Source: Nostoc sphaeroides (GTDB lineage Bacteria; Cyanobacteriota; Cyanobacteriia; Cyanobacteriales; Nostocaceae). Taken from it: a stretch of 64,000 bases of DNA. The DNA lies in the NCBI RefSeq assembly GCF_003443655.1, contig NZ_CP031941.1, positions 1,049,501 to 1,113,500 of the forward strand, read 5' to 3'. Both the position numbers and the translations under genes were made by a program. The notes under the pieces were generated by a model, which worked only from the letters and a program-made list of their open reading frames with translations, ran no database searches and was not told the origin of the DNA. Every line of letters begins with the position of its first letter. Within the stretch, counting starts at the first letter, position 1. Below are positions 43,449 to 52,714 of the stretch, one piece after another.

Positions 43449-44099
43449 TTATTCAGATTTGTTCGAGTAGAGATTGTTGTTAGTGATATATGATCTAACC
43501 GATTCTGGGAGTAAATAACGAATTGACTGGCGATCGCCCTTAGCGTTGACGAAGTTATCGCGGCAAAATTTGCGAATTAGACTTGACGAAACTCCTACTA
43601 ACGGTATATCTAAGAGTTGCCAGTGAATGGTACAGGACTGCTCCCTCAGTTGTTGCTCCACTTGCTTGCAGATTAATTTGCTTTGAGTTATAGTCTCACC
43701 ACCTAGCAGTCGGGGTGCTATTAACCAATCACACATTTGTGCTAGTTCGTGTCCACGGTACCAACGGGGTAAAGTTTGGAAAGTATCCAAGCCTACGATC
43801 CAGTACCAGTGAGTATTTGGGTAAAAAGCAGATAAGTCTATCAGGGTGTTAATGGCATAAGAAGTCCCAGAGCGATTTGCCTCCACTAGTGAGACAGTAA
43901 ACGCTGGGTTATCTTCTATGGCTAATTGCAGCATTCCCACACGATGCTCAAACAAAGCTGCTTGTTTGTGGGGAGGATTGAGGGATGGCACCCAAATTAC
44001 CTTTTCAAGGGATACTTGATGCAAAGCTCTCTCGGCTACCAGCAGGTGTCCCCAATGAATTGGATCAAATGTGCCACCAAAAATTGCTAGTTGCTGCAT
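43449..44099 (-). CDS. nadD: Nicotinate-nucleotide adenylyltransferase
   Basis: 216 residues from the ATG at 44099 (MQQLAIFGGTFDPIHWGHLL). The GGTFDPIHWGH signature binds ATP, and the SSSLIRKF segment near the C-terminus is the second nucleotide motif. NadD makes deamido-NAD+ from nicotinate mononucleotide. An upstream frame to 44147 adds 16 unlikely residues. It lies upstream of gap2 on the same strand. Confidence 0.92.
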   Translation of the reverse strand: MQQLAIFGGTFDPIHWGHLLVAERALHQVSLEKVIWVPSLNPPHKQAALFEHRVGMLQLAIEDNPAFTVSLVEANRSGTSYAINTLIDLSAFYPNTHWYWIVGLDTFQTLPRWYRGHELAQMCDWLIAPRLLGGETITQSKLICKQVEQQLREQSCTIHWQLLDIPLVGVSSSLIRKFCRDNFVNAKGDRQSIRYLLPESVRSYITNNNLYSNKSE

Positions 44100-44247
44100 C
44101 CAGTTCTGCGTGGATTTTATGCAATTGAAAAATAGTTTCATTACCAATGTACTATTGTACTCAATTCATGCCTAAACTGGATGCAATTTAAAATCAGCTT
44201 CACTAACAATGTATGATGTAGCCAATTCCAGTAAGGTAACCAAAAAG

Positions 44248-44430
44248 ATGTATTTGACATCACAAGAATTTCTTTCCCGATGCGACCAAAATTTTCAGAA
44301 TAATCTTAAAAACAGTTCAGAAATAGTAAAAACCTCCAACCAAGGTAAAATCATTCTGAACAAGCAAAACCTGAGCATAAATATCATCTGGCCATCAAAC
44401 ATAAACATGATTAAGGGACAGTTACGGTAA
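44248..44430 (+). CDS. Possible small unknown protein
   Basis: 60 residues from the ATG at 44248 (MYLTSQEFLSRCDQNFQNNL). The body is Asn/Lys/Ile-rich with no membrane segment or motif. It lies in the gap between nadD and murC, both far enough away to allow a gene. AAGG occurs 14 bases upstream of the ATG. It may well be a chance frame. Confidence 0.3.
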   Translation: MYLTSQEFLSRCDQNFQNNLKNSSEIVKTSNQGKIILNKQNLSINIIWPSNINMIKGQLR

Positions 44431-44501
44431 AAATCAAATTCCTGTTATGATACGCGTGTCATTTGTGATTATGGTGTGGTGTGGTGTAAAAGGAGCAATA
44501 A

Positions 44502-45965
44502 ATGACTAATTCTGTAGATTTTAGTGGTAGACCATTTCATTTTATTGGCATCGGTGGTATAGGTATGTCTGCTCTGGCATACGTTCTCGCCAAGCGTCAA
44601 TTTCCAGTATCAGGTTCGGATCTTCGTGCTAACCACATTACGCACAAGTTGGAATCTATCGGCGCTCATATTTTTGGTAAACAAGAGGCAAGCAATCTCG
44701 AATTCTTTCGCCCACAGGTATTGGCAAATGCAGTAGTATTAAATTCACAAGAACAATTACCTACTGCTACTAACTCAATACTGCCTCAAGTTATTTGTTC
44801 AACAGCAATTAACACGAATAATTTAGAATACAAAGCAGCGCTGGAATTAGGTTGCCCAATTTTACATCGTTCAGATGTACTAGCAGCTTTAATTGCCGAT
44901 TACCACAGTATTGCAGTGGCAGGAACACACGGCAAAACTACAACCAGTAGCATGATTGGCTATATGCTTCTGGAAGCAGGTCTTGACCCAACGATTTTAG
45001 TTGGTGGCGAAGTCAATGCTTGGTCTGGTAATGCTCGATTGGGACAAAGCCAATATTTGGTAGCCGAAGCAGATGAATCTGATGGTTCCTTGGTAAAACA
45101 CGCTCCAGAGATTGGCATCATCACTAATATTGAACTCGATCATCCAGACCATTACGAGACATTAGAAGAAGTCATTGACATCTTTCAGACATTTGCTAAG
45201 GGTTGTAAAACCTTAATAGGTAGCATTGATTGTGCTACAGTGCGCGATCGCTTGCAACCCACAATCAGCTACAGCTTATACTCAGACACCGACGCTGACT
45301 ACAGCGTTACTAATATTGATTATCGGGCTGATGGCACCACGGCTCTAGTTTGGGAAAGAGGCAAAGCTTTGGGCGTGTTGAAGTTACGCCTGCTAAGTCG
45401 GCACAATCTCAGTAACGCCTTAGCAGCAGTAGCTGTTGGTCGCCTCTTAGGCTTAGAATTTGGAGAAATTGCCAAAGGGATCGCCACCTTTGAAGGAGCA
45501 AGACGCCGCTTTGAGTTCCGGGGTGAAGTCGATGGTATTACCTTCATCGATGATTATGCTCATCATCCTAGCGAAATTCGCGCTACTCTTGCCGCAGCCC
45601 GCTTACAGGCAAGGCCAGGACAAAGAGTGGTTGCCATCTTCCAACCCCATCGCTATAGCCGTACACTCACCTTTTTAGAAGAATTTGCCGATTCCTTTAC
45701 CCATGCTGATTTGGTTGTACTGACTGATATTTACAGTGCAGGTGAACCCAATTTAGGACAAATTACTGGTGAACATCTAGCGGCGGAAATTGCTAAACAG
45801 CATTCGCAGGTAATTTATCAACCAACTTTACCCTCAGTGTGTGAATACTTGCTGCAAACACTACGCCCAGGAGACTTGGCGCTGTTTTTGGGCGCTGGGA
45901 ACTTGAATCAGGTGATTCCTGAAATAATTACCACACTTTGTGAACCTGCTAAAGCCACATCTTAA
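44502..45965 (+). CDS. murC: UDP-N-acetylmuramate-L-alanine ligase
   Basis: 487 residues. Adds L-Ala in peptidoglycan precursor synthesis. HFIGIGGIGMSALAYVLAKR is the Rossmann start, AGTHGKTTTSSMIGYMLLEA the ATP P-loop, ITNIELDHPDHYE and FIDDYAHHPSEIRATLAAAR the Mur ligase signatures. Start ATG follows AAAGGAGCAATAA. murB follows, so the two form a cell-wall unit. Confidence 0.96.
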   Translation: MTNSVDFSGRPFHFIGIGGIGMSALAYVLAKRQFPVSGSDLRANHITHKLESIGAHIFGKQEASNLEFFRPQVLANAVVLNSQEQLPTATNSILPQVICSTAINTNNLEYKAALELGCPILHRSDVLAALIADYHSIAVAGTHGKTTTSSMIGYMLLEAGLDPTILVGGEVNAWSGNARLGQSQYLVAEADESDGSLVKHAPEIGIITNIELDHPDHYETLEEVIDIFQTFAKGCKTLIGSIDCATVRDRLQPTISYSLYSDTDADYSVTNIDYRADGTTALVWERGKALGVLKLRLLSRHNLSNALAAVAVGRLLGLEFGEIAKGIATFEGARRRFEFRGEVDGITFIDDYAHHPSEIRATLAAARLQARPGQRVVAIFQPHRYSRTLTFLEEFADSFTHADLVVLTDIYSAGEPNLGQITGEHLAAEIAKQHSQVIYQPTLPSVCEYLLQTLRPGDLALFLGAGNLNQVIPEIITTLCEPAKATS

Positions 45966-46089
45966 GTGGAAACTTTGCGAAGTTTTATTTCTGAGCAAAG
46001 CGCCCGTCTAGCAACGGTTCCATCTGTGAACTCTATTACCGTATTTTTTACGGTAAATAAATGTAAAAATTTTACCAAAAAAAGTAAAG

Positions 46090-47091
46090 ATGACCATTTC
46101 CCAGGCAGCTGGAAACGTCTGCACAGTTTCTGCTTTGAATACAAAGCAACCCCAAACAACTAATTCGGTGGAGAGTGAAGTAATCTACTTACCCAATACT
46201 GATTGTACGATCAAGCCCCAGGCTTCTTTGTCAGCATTCACTTCCTATCGAGTTGGGGGAGCAGCTGATTTATACGTTGCCCCCCGAAACTTAGAAGCAC
46301 TGCAAGCAAGTCTTAAATACGCAAAAGAACGTAATTTAAAGGTGACAACACTGGGAGCCGGTTCTAACTTGCTGGTGAGCGATCGCGGTATATCAGGTTT
46401 AGTCATTGCTACTCGTCATCTCCGCTTCAGCAACTTTGACCCCAAAACCGGTCAATTAACCGTTGCTGCTGGAGAATCAATTCCCAGTTTGGCATTGGCA
46501 GCAGCAGAATTAGGCTGGCAAGGATTGGAGTGGGCTGTTGGTATCCCTGGAACAGCCGGAGGTGCTGTAGTGATGAATGCAGGGGCACATAATAGCTGTA
46601 TCGCAGATATGTTAGTTAGTGCCCAGGTACTTTCACCCGATGGCACGTTGGAAACTCTTAGCCCCGATCAGTTAGGTTATAGCTACCGAACTTCATTATT
46701 GCAAGGTGGCGATCGCATAGTCACCCAAGCCACATTACAACTCGCGCCAGGTGCAGACCCAGCAACAGTTGTGGCAATCACCAGAGAACACAAAAAGCAT
46801 CGGTTAAGCACCCAACCATACAACTTCCCCAGCTGTGGGAGTGTGTTCCGCAATCCCAAACCTTACAGTGCTGGCTGGTTAATTGAACAAACTGGTTTGA
46901 AAGGCTACCAAATTGGTGGAGCGCAAGTAGCACAACTCCATGCTAATTTTATCGTTAACCGTGGTGGAGCCAAAGCTAGTGATATCTTCTGTCTCATTCG
47001 CCACATCCAACATCAAGTACAAGAACGTTGGTCTATTAATTTAGAGCCAGAAGTCAAAATGCTCGGAGAGTTTCAAGGTGCTTGTGGATAA
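46090..47091 (+). CDS. murB: UDP-N-acetylenolpyruvoylglucosamine reductase
   Basis: 333 residues. FAD-dependent reduction giving UDP-MurNAc. [19 protein letters not shown] and [20 protein letters not shown] form the FAD site, [15 protein letters not shown] and [20 protein letters not shown] the substrate region, and [14 protein letters not shown] the C-terminal part. The first about 35 residues are poorly conserved. It starts 125 bp after murC. Confidence 0.95.
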   Translation: MTISQAAGNVCTVSALNTKQPQTTNSVESEVIYLPNTDCTIKPQASLSAFTSYRVGGAADLYVAPRNLEALQASLKYAKERNLKVTTLGAGSNLLVSDRGISGLVIATRHLRFSNFDPKTGQLTVAAGESIPSLALAAAELGWQGLEWAVGIPGTAGGAVVMNAGAHNSCIADMLVSAQVLSPDGTLETLSPDQLGYSYRTSLLQGGDRIVTQATLQLAPGADPATVVAITREHKKHRLSTQPYNFPSCGSVFRNPKPYSAGWLIEQTGLKGYQIGGAQVAQLHANFIVNRGGAKASDIFCLIRHIQHQVQERWSINLEPEVKMLGEFQGACG

Positions 47092-47290
47092 AGAATGGGG
47101 AATGGGGAATAGGGAATGGGGAATGGCGAAGAAGAATTATAGCAGTTTTCATCTATTTGAACCACATCTGTTGTAAGGGTAAAGCACATTGCTAAACCCC
47201 TACCGCGTGGTCTATTTACCTGAAAATAGCTATAACAACCAATGCCCAATCCCCAATCCCCAATGCCCCATTCTATGACGCATTAATTAT
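47092..47290. repeat. Heptamer arrays flanking a short spacer
   Basis: GGGAATG/GGGAATA units (47094-47125) and CCCCAAT units (47246-47275) are complementary and enclose 120 bp without a gene. Confidence 0.8.
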
Positions 47291-47371
47291 TGGTAAAAAA
47301 AGAGGCAAATTACTTACCGCATCTATAATTGAATTTGATTTGTTATTCAACGCATACGCGTAAAACTAATT

Positions 47372-47719
47372 ATGACAGGTAAAGGACAAGGATTCGGCTT
47401 TGGCTTAGGAAAAATGAAAGAATTGGCTGACGCTTTTAAGAAAGCGCAGCAAGTTCAAGAAGGCGCAAAGCGACTCCAAGAAGAATTGGAGCAAATGGAG
47501 ATTCTAGGAGAATCTGGCGGTGGTCTGGTCAAGGTGATTGTCAGTGGGAACCAAGAACCCAAGCGAGTAGAAATTTCTCCAGATGCTCTAGGAGAAGGTG
47601 CAGAAGTACTTTCTGATCTGGTGACAGTGGCAATGAAAGAAGCCTACAACAAATCCACAGCAACAATGCGGGAACGTATGGAAGAATTGACCAGTGGACT
47701 AGAACTTCCTGGATTTTAG
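47372..47719 (+). CDS. YbaB/EbfC nucleoid-associated protein
   Basis: 115 residues. [40 protein letters not shown] and [20 protein letters not shown] fit the YbaB/EbfC family, dimeric DNA-binding proteins. The N-terminus has a Gly/Phe-rich stretch ([13 protein letters not shown]). The gene follows murB, as in other Nostocales. Confidence 0.93.
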   Translation: MTGKGQGFGFGLGKMKELADAFKKAQQVQEGAKRLQEELEQMEILGESGGGLVKVIVSGNQEPKRVEISPDALGEGAEVLSDLVTVAMKEAYNKSTATMRERMEELTSGLELPGF

Positions 47720-47788
47720 TCATTAGTCATTAGTCATTGGTCATTTGACAAAGGACAAATGACTATTGACAAAAAACAAAATATATGT

Positions 47789-48259
47789 ATGGCTTACAAG
47801 TTGCTATTTGTCTGCTTAGGTAATATCTGCCGATCGCCATCGGCAGAAAACATTATGAATCATTTAATTGAGCAGGCTGGCTTGAGCGAACAGATACTCT
47901 GTGACTCTGCTGGTACATCTAGTTATCACGTTGGTAGCCCACCTGACAGGCGCATGAGTGCTGCGGCTGCTACAAAGTTGGGAATTAAACTACGTGGTCA
48001 AGCACGCCAGTTTCAAAAGTCAGACTTTCAAGACTTTGATTTGATTTTAGCGATGGATCAAGAAAATTATGAGAACATCCTCACTCTTGATCAAACTAAG
48101 CAGTATCAGCATAAAGTGCGTTTGATGTGCGAGTTTTGCTCTCGACACACCCTGAAGGAAGTTCCAGATCCCTATTATGGTGGTCAAGAGGGATTTAATC
48201 GGGTTATTGATTTACTGATCGATGCTTGTGAAGGTCTGCTGGCAAAAGTTAGGAGTTAG
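47789..48259 (+). CDS. Low-molecular-weight protein-tyrosine phosphatase
   Basis: 156 residues from the ATG at 47789 (MAYKLLFVCLGNICRSPSAE); frame extends upstream to 47759 through an ATGACTATTGAC-type repeat. The P-loop CLGNICRS carries the catalytic Cys and Arg, and the acid Asp lies in VPDPYYGG. The final residues KVRS and the stop codon come from the TTAGGAG heptamer array, so the original C-terminus is lost. Substrate unknown; such enzymes often oppose tyrosine kinases of polysaccharide export. Confidence 0.93.
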   Translation: MAYKLLFVCLGNICRSPSAENIMNHLIEQAGLSEQILCDSAGTSSYHVGSPPDRRMSAAAATKLGIKLRGQARQFQKSDFQDFDLILAMDQENYENILTLDQTKQYQHKVRLMCEFCSRHTLKEVPDPYYGGQEGFNRVIDLLIDACEGLLAKVRS

Positions 48260-48465
48260 GAGTTAGGAGTTAGGAGTTAGGAGTTAGGAGTTAGGAGTTA
48301 GGAGTTAGGAGTTAGGAGTTAGGAGTTAGGAGTTAGGAGTTAGGAGTTAGGAGTTAGGAGTTAGGAGTTAGGAGTTAGGAGTTAGGAGTTAGGAGTTAGG
48401 AGTTAGGAGTGAAAAATTAAAAGTTTTAATTCCTCACTCCTCACTTTTAACTCCTAACTTTTTTC
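48247..48465. repeat. TTAGGAG array with complementary tail
   Basis: About 23 tandem TTAGGAG units (48249-48409), nearly perfect, then a spacer and complementary TCACTCC/TAACTCC units (48433-48460) ending in TTTTTT. Folding back gives a hairpin with T-tract between two convergent genes. Confidence 0.92.
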
Positions 48466-49147
48466 ATTCCACTAGACCATGCTTTATTGCAAAACGCACT
48501 AATTCTGCTCGGTTGCTGGTTGAGGTTTTTCTCAATAAACTGCTAACGTACTTTTCCACTGTGCGAGGACTCAGGTGTAACTGATGACCCATATCAGCAT
48601 TAGAAAAACCATGAGTCAATAACTCTAGGACTTCCTGTTCTCTATGAGTTAGGGATGAGTGCAAGTGGGATTTCTGAATTTGAGTAGACAAAGAATTATG
48701 GGCATCCACCGCTTTTGTCGAGGCGGAAATGCCCAAACTCTCTTTATGAGAAAATCGATACTCCGATTGAATAATTTGCGATCGCTCCAAAAGATTGCGG
48801 ATTGCTGCTGCTAACTCTTCCAGTTCAAAAGGCTTGGGTAAGAATAAGTCGCACCCTGACTGGTAGCCCAAAATTCTTTCCTGGGTCTTAGTTCGCGCTG
48901 TTAATAAAATTACAGGTAATAACCGAAACACTGGTTGTTGACGCACCCGGCGCACTAGTTCGTAGCCATTCATCTGTGGCATCACGATATCTGTGACAAT
49001 CAAATCTGGATGATGCTCATCCACCATAACCAAAGCCTCTTGACCGTCATTAGCCGTAATCACCGAGTAGCCAGACAGTTCAAGATAGTCACTAACAGAC
49101 AGGCGAGTGCCCAAATCATCATCCACTACAAGGATCGTCAAGGGCAT
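48464..49147 (-). CDS. Response regulator with LuxR-type DNA-binding domain
   Basis: 227 residues from the ATG at 49147 (MPLTILVVDDDLGTRLSVSD). The receiver domain has the acidic pair VDDD, the phospho-Asp in LIVTDIVMPQMNG, and the Lys in LPKPFELEEL. After a 55-residue linker comes the LuxR/NarL helix-turn-helix (LTHREQEVLELLTHGFSNAD, LSPRTVEKYVSSLLRKTSTS). This layout resembles plastid ycf29-like regulators. No sensor kinase is adjacent. Confidence 0.9.
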   Translation of the reverse strand: MPLTILVVDDDLGTRLSVSDYLELSGYSVITANDGQEALVMVDEHHPDLIVTDIVMPQMNGYELVRRVRQQPVFRLLPVILLTARTKTQERILGYQSGCDLFLPKPFELEELAAAIRNLLERSQIIQSEYRFSHKESLGISASTKAVDAHNSLSTQIQKSHLHSSLTHREQEVLELLTHGFSNADMGHQLHLSPRTVEKYVSSLLRKTSTSNRAELVRFAIKHGLVE

Positions 49148-49787
49148 GGACAATACACCCCTAGCATTTTTTTTACTCAGAAATTTGCTTTTACGCGCTT
49201 CATCAGTGAACACAGACAATAATAGTGTTCTTATGTTTCATACTATGACAGGATTACCACCTAATGATTGCCTTTAGGGATGATTTATAAAGAAAATCTT
49301 AAATCCTTAAAAAGGGTTAAAGAAGTGTAACTCACCTTTGACTAGCTCTCTTTGGGAGGCATAGAGAGCTTTGTAGTTTGTAACAACTCATCAATAAAGC
49401 ACAGTAAATACTAGCATAGTGTAAATTAATATTAACTTAATAAATAATTTACTAAAAGCTAAGTACGGATCAATATCTTTTATTTTTTGCCCTTTGTAAT
49501 TAATTTTTAGCTAATCACTAATGATTATTGGCATCATCCAATTCTTTGTGAAACTACACAAAATGAAACTTTCTAAGACCTGGGGCTTAAGCCTCAAGTC
49601 TTAGCAAGCTCACAGGTAATCGGTATCATATAACTTAAAGTTGCCATAAGACTCTTAATTGTGAACTAATAAAAGCTAAATTAGTGATATACAGTTCAGA
49701 ATTTATAGCGGTTCTAAGATACAGCCTATAATTAACAAACCAATCCAAATAATTTGTTAGGTACATTTTAAGCACACCAAATTATCA
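49148..49787. other. Non-coding stretch upstream of smpB
   Basis: About 640 AT-rich bases. An imperfect inverted repeat at 49573-49604 (CTAAGACCTGGGGCTTAAGC facing its near-complement) resembles a dispersed Nostoc hairpin. No gene or RNA with recognisable structure is seen. Confidence 0.55.
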
Positions 49788-50264
49788 ATGAGCGACAAGA
49801 GCGACAAGAGCGACAGTTACAAAGTTATTAGCGACAACCGCCAAGCCCGTTATTTGTATGAAATTCTAGAAACTTACGAAGCTGGAATTGAGTTGACAGG
49901 AACTGAGGTTAAGTCGATTCGTGCGGGTAAAGTCAATCTCCAAGATGGCTATGCTTTGCTTCGTAATGGTGAAGCATGGTTGATCAATGTGCATATCTCG
50001 CCTTATAACGCTAGTGGACAATATTTTAATCATGAACCACGGCGTACACGCAAGCTGCTGTTGCATCGAAAAGAACTTCGCAAGCTAATTGGCACAGTAG
50101 AACAGCAGGGTTTAACTTTAATCCCTTTGAAAATGTATCTCAAACGTGGCTGGGTAAAAGTGAGTATAGCCCTTGGCAAAGGTAAAAAGCTCCACGATAA
50201 GCGAGAAGACCTGAAACGACGCCAAGACCAGCGTGACATTCAACGGGCAATGAAAAATTATTGA
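49788..50264 (+). CDS. smpB: SsrA-binding protein SmpB
   Basis: 158 residues. Partner of tmRNA in rescuing stalled ribosomes. YLYEILETYEAGIELTGTEV, VKSIRAGKVNLQDGYALL, HISPYNASGQYFNHEPRRTR and KVSIALGKGKKLHDKREDLK are its conserved blocks. The N-terminus has a small in-frame repeat (SDKSDKSD). No ssrA gene is visible in the window. Confidence 0.96.
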   Translation: MSDKSDKSDSYKVISDNRQARYLYEILETYEAGIELTGTEVKSIRAGKVNLQDGYALLRNGEAWLINVHISPYNASGQYFNHEPRRTRKLLLHRKELRKLIGTVEQQGLTLIPLKMYLKRGWVKVSIALGKGKKLHDKREDLKRRQDQRDIQRAMKNY

Positions 50265-50607
50265 GCCTCAGTGTCGTATGGCGGGAGTCAAAGGTCACGC
50301 ATTCAAAAGGCTTAATAGGGCAGACTTTTTGGGGATTTGGAATGAGTAGTTTATTTACGCCTTACTGTACTAGGTTGTAAAGACGCGAAATTTCGCGTCT
50401 TTACAGGGTTTTGATAACAAACTAATCAATCAGAACTTATGAAACAGACTACTAGAGTGAGAAGTGAATTGCTGTAAAAAGTATGTTGTATGTCCACGGC
50501 GTGAGTTGTGAAAATTCCTAGTTTATAGCCACAGATTGATTTTCTTAAGGTTGGGAATCGATAAAGTGGTGAGTAACTTCGGATGGCATAAGGAATTGTC
50601 ACAACTT
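50265..50607. other. Spacer with a 28-bp perfect palindrome
   Basis: A perfect palindrome lies at 50377-50404: GTAAAGACGCGAAA followed by its exact complement. The core GACGCGAAATTTCGCGTC is the same as in the 102-bp element at 5491-5592, but no element ends flank it. No gene otherwise. Confidence 0.7.
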
Positions 50608-50916
50608 ATGAAAAGTAATTTCATTACAGCTGTTGGTGCTGGCGTTCTCACCTTGAGTATGGCAGTTTTACCCTTAACTCTATCCGCACAAGCTCAGACG
50701 ACAACTGACCCAGGAGGCGGTACTTCTTCGGGAACGTCAACTTCAGGAACGACCACTTACAATAACGATCGCAACGATCGCAACGGTTTTGATTGGGGTT
50801 GGCTAGGATTACTTGGTCTAGCTGGTTTGGCTGGTTTGGGTGGTAAAAAGAGTGGGAACGAACCCACCGCATACCGCGACCCTAATGCTCCAGGGGCCAC
50901 TACCTACAGAGACTAG
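50608..50916 (+). CDS. WGxxGxxG-motif exported protein
   Basis: 102 residues from the ATG at 50608. Signal peptide (FITAVGAGVLTLSMAVLPLT) ends near AQAQT. A Thr/Ser/Gly linker follows, then FDWGWLGLLGLAGLAGLGGK, which has the WGxxGxxG pattern of small cyanobacterial exported proteins and of sorting-signal-like C-terminal segments. The tail KSGNEPTAYRDPNAPGATTY extends 25 residues past it. Function unknown. Confidence 0.75.
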   Translation: MKSNFITAVGAGVLTLSMAVLPLTLSAQAQTTTDPGGGTSSGTSTSGTTTYNNDRNDRNGFDWGWLGLLGLAGLAGLGGKKSGNEPTAYRDPNAPGATTYRD

Positions 50917-50930
50917 ACAATAGAAAATTC

Positions 50931-50975
50931 ATTAAGTTGTCAGTTGTTCAGTAGAAAAACAACTGACAACTTAAT
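50931..50975. terminator. Two-way terminator hairpin
   Basis: An 18-bp perfect stem (ATTAAGTTGTCAGTTGTT at 50931-50948, complement at 50958-50975) with a 9-base loop, between the convergent WGxxGxxG and IctB-like genes and close to both stop codons. Confidence 0.8.
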
Positions 50976-50979
50976 CATA

Positions 50980-52398
50980 TTAATTTACTGTTGGTTCTAA
51001 GTTAGATGAATTTGTCTGATTTTGAGCTAAAGGTGTCCAGTAACTGGCAATTAAGGCAACTATGAGCCACCAGAGGGTATTAACTTCAGGACGATACCAA
51101 ACAGTATCTACGGTTCCATGAGCTAGCATCCCCAACAAAATAGCGATCGCTCCAATTAACCAAAATCCCTCTACATTTCTCAATCGTCGCAATCGTCGCA
51201 TCTGTAGAAATGCCGTATTGAAGGTGACGATTATTAGCCAGAGAAAGCAGGCTAAACCAACAAAGCCAGTTTCTACAGCCACTTCTAACAAAATAGAATA
51301 AGCACTCAAAGCAGTGTAACGAGGGCGTTGGTAGAGAGGATAAACTTGATTAAAAGAGTTGTGTCCAGGGCCAATGCCGAAAATCGGGCGATCGCGAATC
51401 ATCTCGAAAACAGCATCCCAGACATTCCGGCGAAAATTATTACTGCTATCTTTGCGATCAGCAAAAATGCTCAAGACCCGGATCTGCACAGGCTCTATAA
51501 ATATCACTGCTAGTATCAATACCCCGATCAAACCTCCTAAGACAATCGGTATTGACCAAGTGCGCCAAAAACGAGGCATTTCTACGCTTTTCCAATAAAC
51601 TAGCAATGTCATCACAGCCAAAACTGCTACCACTAGTCCAATCCACCCGCCACGACTAAAGGTGAGGATTAGGCAGGCAGTATTGACAATTAACATTGTT
51701 AATGCTAAAGCTTTTTTGATCCAGCTTTGCCATGCAAAAATTGCCACTAAGCTAAAAATTACTGCTGGTAAGAGGTATCCAGCCAATAAGTTGGGATTGC
51801 CTAAATAACTGTAGACTCTGGTAGTCTTAGACAGGGGAGATTCTGGATCAACCCAAGTTGCTAGTGCTGTGGCTCCAAAAAACCATTGCCGCAATCCATA
51901 TACACTGACAATTAACGATACGTGCAGGTAAAGGATGATAATCCAAGATCGGAGGCGAGGCGACCTCAGTATCCTGGCACAAAGGGCAAATAGCAGCAAA
52001 TACAACGTTAACGTTCCCAAGTCGTTAAGTGCCGCCTTTTTCACTGGTGACAATGCCGTTGCGACTGCGGCAACCCCCCAGTAGAGCAATACCAGCAGGT
52101 GAATGGGAGTGACTGAAGAGACATTTGCTGGTGTTACTTGATCAGATAAAGTCAACAACAGCCAAAACGCTACACAAGCCACCAGCAACAAGCCCACCAA
52201 TGTACTCGAAGCAAAAGGTGCTAGCGCATATACTAAACTGAGTAAAGCAGTTGCGATCGCATCTCCCCACCCAATCAACACGCTGGTTTGCCGCCAAGAA
52301 CTTAACAATCCCACCAAAAAACGATGTACGTAACTGGTAGCAAGGTATTCTTTAAGCGGTAAAGATGATAAAGTAAATCGTTGCCAGACTAAATTCAT
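50980..52398 (-). CDS. IctB-like O-antigen-ligase-family membrane protein
   Basis: About 472 residues from the ATG at 52398 (MNLVWQRFTLSSLPLKEYLA); upstream in-frame starts at 52407 and 52416 exist. Ten or more hydrophobic spans and the periplasmic Wzy/WaaL-type segment RPIFGIGPGHNSFNQVYPLY, with SAYSILLEVAVETGFVGLAC. This is the cyanobacterial IctB group, once proposed to be involved in bicarbonate uptake but related to O-antigen ligases. True substrate unclear. Confidence 0.88.
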   Translation of the reverse strand: MNLVWQRFTLSSLPLKEYLATSYVHRFLVGLLSSWRQTSVLIGWGDAIATALLSLVYALAPFASSTLVGLLLVACVAFWLLLTLSDQVTPANVSSVTPIHLLVLLYWGVAAVATALSPVKKAALNDLGTLTLYLLLFALCARILRSPRLRSWIIILYLHVSLIVSVYGLRQWFFGATALATWVDPESPLSKTTRVYSYLGNPNLLAGYLLPAVIFSLVAIFAWQSWIKKALALTMLIVNTACLILTFSRGGWIGLVVAVLAVMTLLVYWKSVEMPRFWRTWSIPIVLGGLIGVLILAVIFIEPVQIRVLSIFADRKDSSNNFRRNVWDAVFEMIRDRPIFGIGPGHNSFNQVYPLYQRPRYTALSAYSILLEVAVETGFVGLACFLWLIIVTFNTAFLQMRRLRRLRNVEGFWLIGAIAILLGMLAHGTVDTVWYRPEVNTLWWLIVALIASYWTPLAQNQTNSSNLEPTVN

Positions 52399-52714
52399 AA
52401 AAAACATTGCGATCAATTAGCCTGCCGACGCAGAACTTGGAATTGATCATAATGCCTATGGCTATAAAAAGGTAATAACGAAAATTGCACCTCCCATGAT
52501 GGCGCTCTTATTCATAGCACAATACGGCGCAAAAGACCGGAATACAATTAATTATGCGTGACTTCCGCCTTGCGGTAGTAGCCATTAGCTACTACGTTTA
52601 ATCAAAGACCACTTGAGCCGATACTAAGTTAAGATAACCGTTCATCTACTTAGCACACACCAAATAGATGAAATATACCTCTTTTCTAATCCCTAATACC
52701 CAATCCTGATATGA
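52399..52714. other. Non-coding spacer
   Basis: About 315 bp without a gene. ACTTCCGCCTTGCGGTA (near 52561) also occurs near 56151, both followed by a CTACTAG- or TAGTAG-like stretch; probably a minor dispersed repeat. Confidence 0.5.

Noticed and set aside
45966..46163. Frames overlapping the murC-murB gap
   Set aside because: They overlap the murB start in another frame and lack any supporting feature.
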